From: Candidula unifasciata
Lineage: Eukaryota > Mollusca > Gastropoda > Stylommatophora > Geomitridae
DNA length: 64,000 nucleotides
Direction of reading: 5' to 3'
Assembly (NCBI GenBank): GCA_905116865.2
Contig: CAJHNH020007002.1
Location: forward strand, 306,001 to 370,000
The notes below the pieces were generated by a model, which was not told the DNA's origin, did not search any database, and worked only from the letters and a program-made list of their open reading frames with translations. A program made the translations under genes and the position numbers. This document shows, piece after piece, positions 59,201-62,200 of the stretch (the stretch's first letter is position 1; every line of letters starts with the position of its first letter).

Positions 59201-62200
59201 GCCCATGCATGCTCACATACATCATTCTATGTAATCATTCTATGTTTTACTTCTTCTTTCTTCTTCTGCGTTCGACATCAGTCATGCTAAACATTGAGTC
59301 CCATCTGGGTCACAAATAGGATTGTGCGTTTAAGCTCGCCACCGGTCCCCCATAGCTTCTCTTGCAATGTGGCTCCCTTGGGCCAGATCCACAGTCTTTG
59401 CTGGGAGAGGTTAGGGCAGTACTGCAGTATGTGCTCAGGGGTCTGTCTTTCTGCTCCACAATCACAGGCAGCAGATTCTTTTATGCCTATCCTGTACAGG
59501 TCTGCTCGAAGACCACAGTGTCCTGTCCAAAGTCTAAAAATTGATGTTTGTTCTTTCCTAATGAGTTTGTTTAGGCTGTCACTCTCTGGTCTGTAATCTC
59601 CATTCTGCCTTCTCCGCTCCCTCTTAAAAGACTGCTTTAGTGCTGTTTTGGTTTCCTTGTAGCTGTGTGGTGGATGAGGTTGTGGAAGATTACTCCCAGC
59701 TTTTACCAACTCATCTGCTCTCTCATTTCCTTGAATACCACAGTGGGCTGGTATCCACTGCAAGACCAGTTCTGCTTCCATGGAGAGTAAGCCAATGTTG
59801 GTCCTTAGATCAGCTATTAGTTTCTCTTTTTTTTTGCTGGACAGTGCTTGGAGAACAGACAATGAGTCACTAAGTATAATAATTTTGTGCCCTCTGTATT
59901 CTTGAGTGATGAGATGTTAGACTGCAGAAAGGAGGGCAGTTGCCTCAGCTCTGAAGTTAGTGCAGATGTCACCTGCTGGTAGAGACAGAGTTTCTGCTCT
60001 ACTGCTAGGGGGTTTAATGTATATTCCACAACCCCCCTTTCTGACTGCATCTGTAACAGAGCCGTCGGTGAAAACCTGAGTCCAAGTGGTGTTTGGATAC
60101 TTCTCATCAAGCATAGCAAGAGCCAGGGTTCTCTGTTGTAATGTTTTACTAAATATATCTGCTTACTGAGTATTTAGCATGCCTGTCTATACTACAAGCA
60201 GGCTTTAAATAATGACCTTAAAAGTGTGACAGAAATACCAATAATCAAACTATTTTCTTTAAAACTGTCAATATTGTTGTTAAGGATGTCGACAGTGTTT
60301 AAGTATGAGGCATCACAGATAGCAATACTTAATGGCAGCACATTTGTTAGAGCTTATATAGTTCAGTATTTTTCACTTCTGTATTTCTTGCAAGTCACTT
60401 TTCTTGCAAGGTTACATACTTGGTTGCTGGCATGGTGGTTATAGATTTGAATCATCACTGAAGTAGATTTTTAATTCTTTCAGTTCCAAGGAATGCATCA
60501 TACGTTCATAGGTTCCTACCTAAAATCCCGATGAAAACAAGATTCTCTGATTATTCTTTGTATAACCCCTAGGGTCTCTGATACTAAACCCCTGGAAGTG
60601 AAAGAGTTAAAATTATACAGGTTGACATAAATTCAAATGAGTACCAGAAAATCCTATAGAAAGTGAGGGCAGCTGATATGATACTGACAATATCTCTTCT
60701 ATATGCTGCCTCATTATTATAAAATTGTGGCAAGCAGTACATGCTCAGTTTGCAAGACATGGAAGGGGGATTTTTCTTTTGTTGACTTTTCTGAATATTT
60801 TATAGATCTTGTAATCATATAATATCTGCAAGTAATAGAGGGAATTTAATGGTGTGACAAAATCACTAATGTTGAGCTTTTAGAGGAAACTAAACAAATT
60901 CCACAGAATCAAGAGCTGAGGAAAAGACGCTGGTGTTGGATTGGACATACATTGAGAAAACATGAGAACTCTTTAATTACAAAGGCTTTAAACTGGAATC
61001 CACCAGGGCATATAAATAAAGGTAGACCCCCCCCCCCCCCCCCAAAAAAAAAAAAACACAGGAGGGAACTAGAGAGTAAAGTTAAAAAGATAAGGAAAGC
61101 TTGGGGTGAGCTGCATGCGATATGAAAGAATAGGATGATTTAGTGTGATTTGGATGAGGGTCTATGGTCTAATTAAGGATAAAGGCAGAAGAAGAATCAC
61201 ATAATATACTTTAATGTTCCAATTTCTGCTCTGCTTCCAACTTCCTACAAAAAAATATGCATCAAAATATACTAATCTTGTTATAAATTCACCTGCTTAT
61301 TCAAGTTTCAGTGCATATTATGCTGCCACAAATATGATGTATGAAAAAAGTTAGAACACATTAGTTTGGATTTCTCCAACCCTTTCATAATTTGACAGTC
61401 AGAGTTGTACACATTCACGGTTGTAAATGGGTCATGCAGAAAAATCAGCAAAGCAGTAATTTGTATGTGAAAAATCAATGCTATCAAATACTAGGGCCAG
61501 AAAAGATTGTATATGTAAGACGGGAAACAAAATCCGGCTATCCTCCGAATAACTTTCCCAAATTAACGAGGCCGAAAATATACCCTAACAGGGCCTCAGT
61601 CACGTGTCAACTAAGCACTTCCAGGGACTATACCGCCACCGCCGAATTGCGAACTTCCGGGGACTATACCGGCACCGTCGAGAGTATTCGCCACGCCGCG
61701 TGAGCGGCGTGGATTGGGGCTCAACTAGATGGCTGGAACTCACGAGCAAATAAAAATGAAGGAAGCTGCAGGAGATGCGGTAGCTGCTGCTTGTGAGTCC
61801 CAGTCATCTAGATTAGCTCCTCGGCGGTGGCGGAAGTACGCAATTTAAGTCACCAGGAAGTGCGCAATTAACACGTGACTGAGGCCCTGTTAGGTATTTT
61901 TTCGGCTCGATAATTTGGGACCGTTATTCAGAGGATAGTCCAAAATCCAACCGAAGCCTTAGACGTAAAAATGCAATAGTAATTGAAACTAACAGCAATT
62001 CTGTGTAAAGATGCAATTAATTTAAACGAAGGACGTTGACACGCAAGCAAATCACGCATATGAAAGCACTCAGGACTAAAAGTAGGCGTTGGTCTTTAGT
62101 GGCGTCTTTGGTGGCCGGCCTACGTCCGCACTTACTGCAACGGAACCTTTCGGCCACTCTCTTAAATACACAACTGCAATTAATCATTAAAACTGATGAA

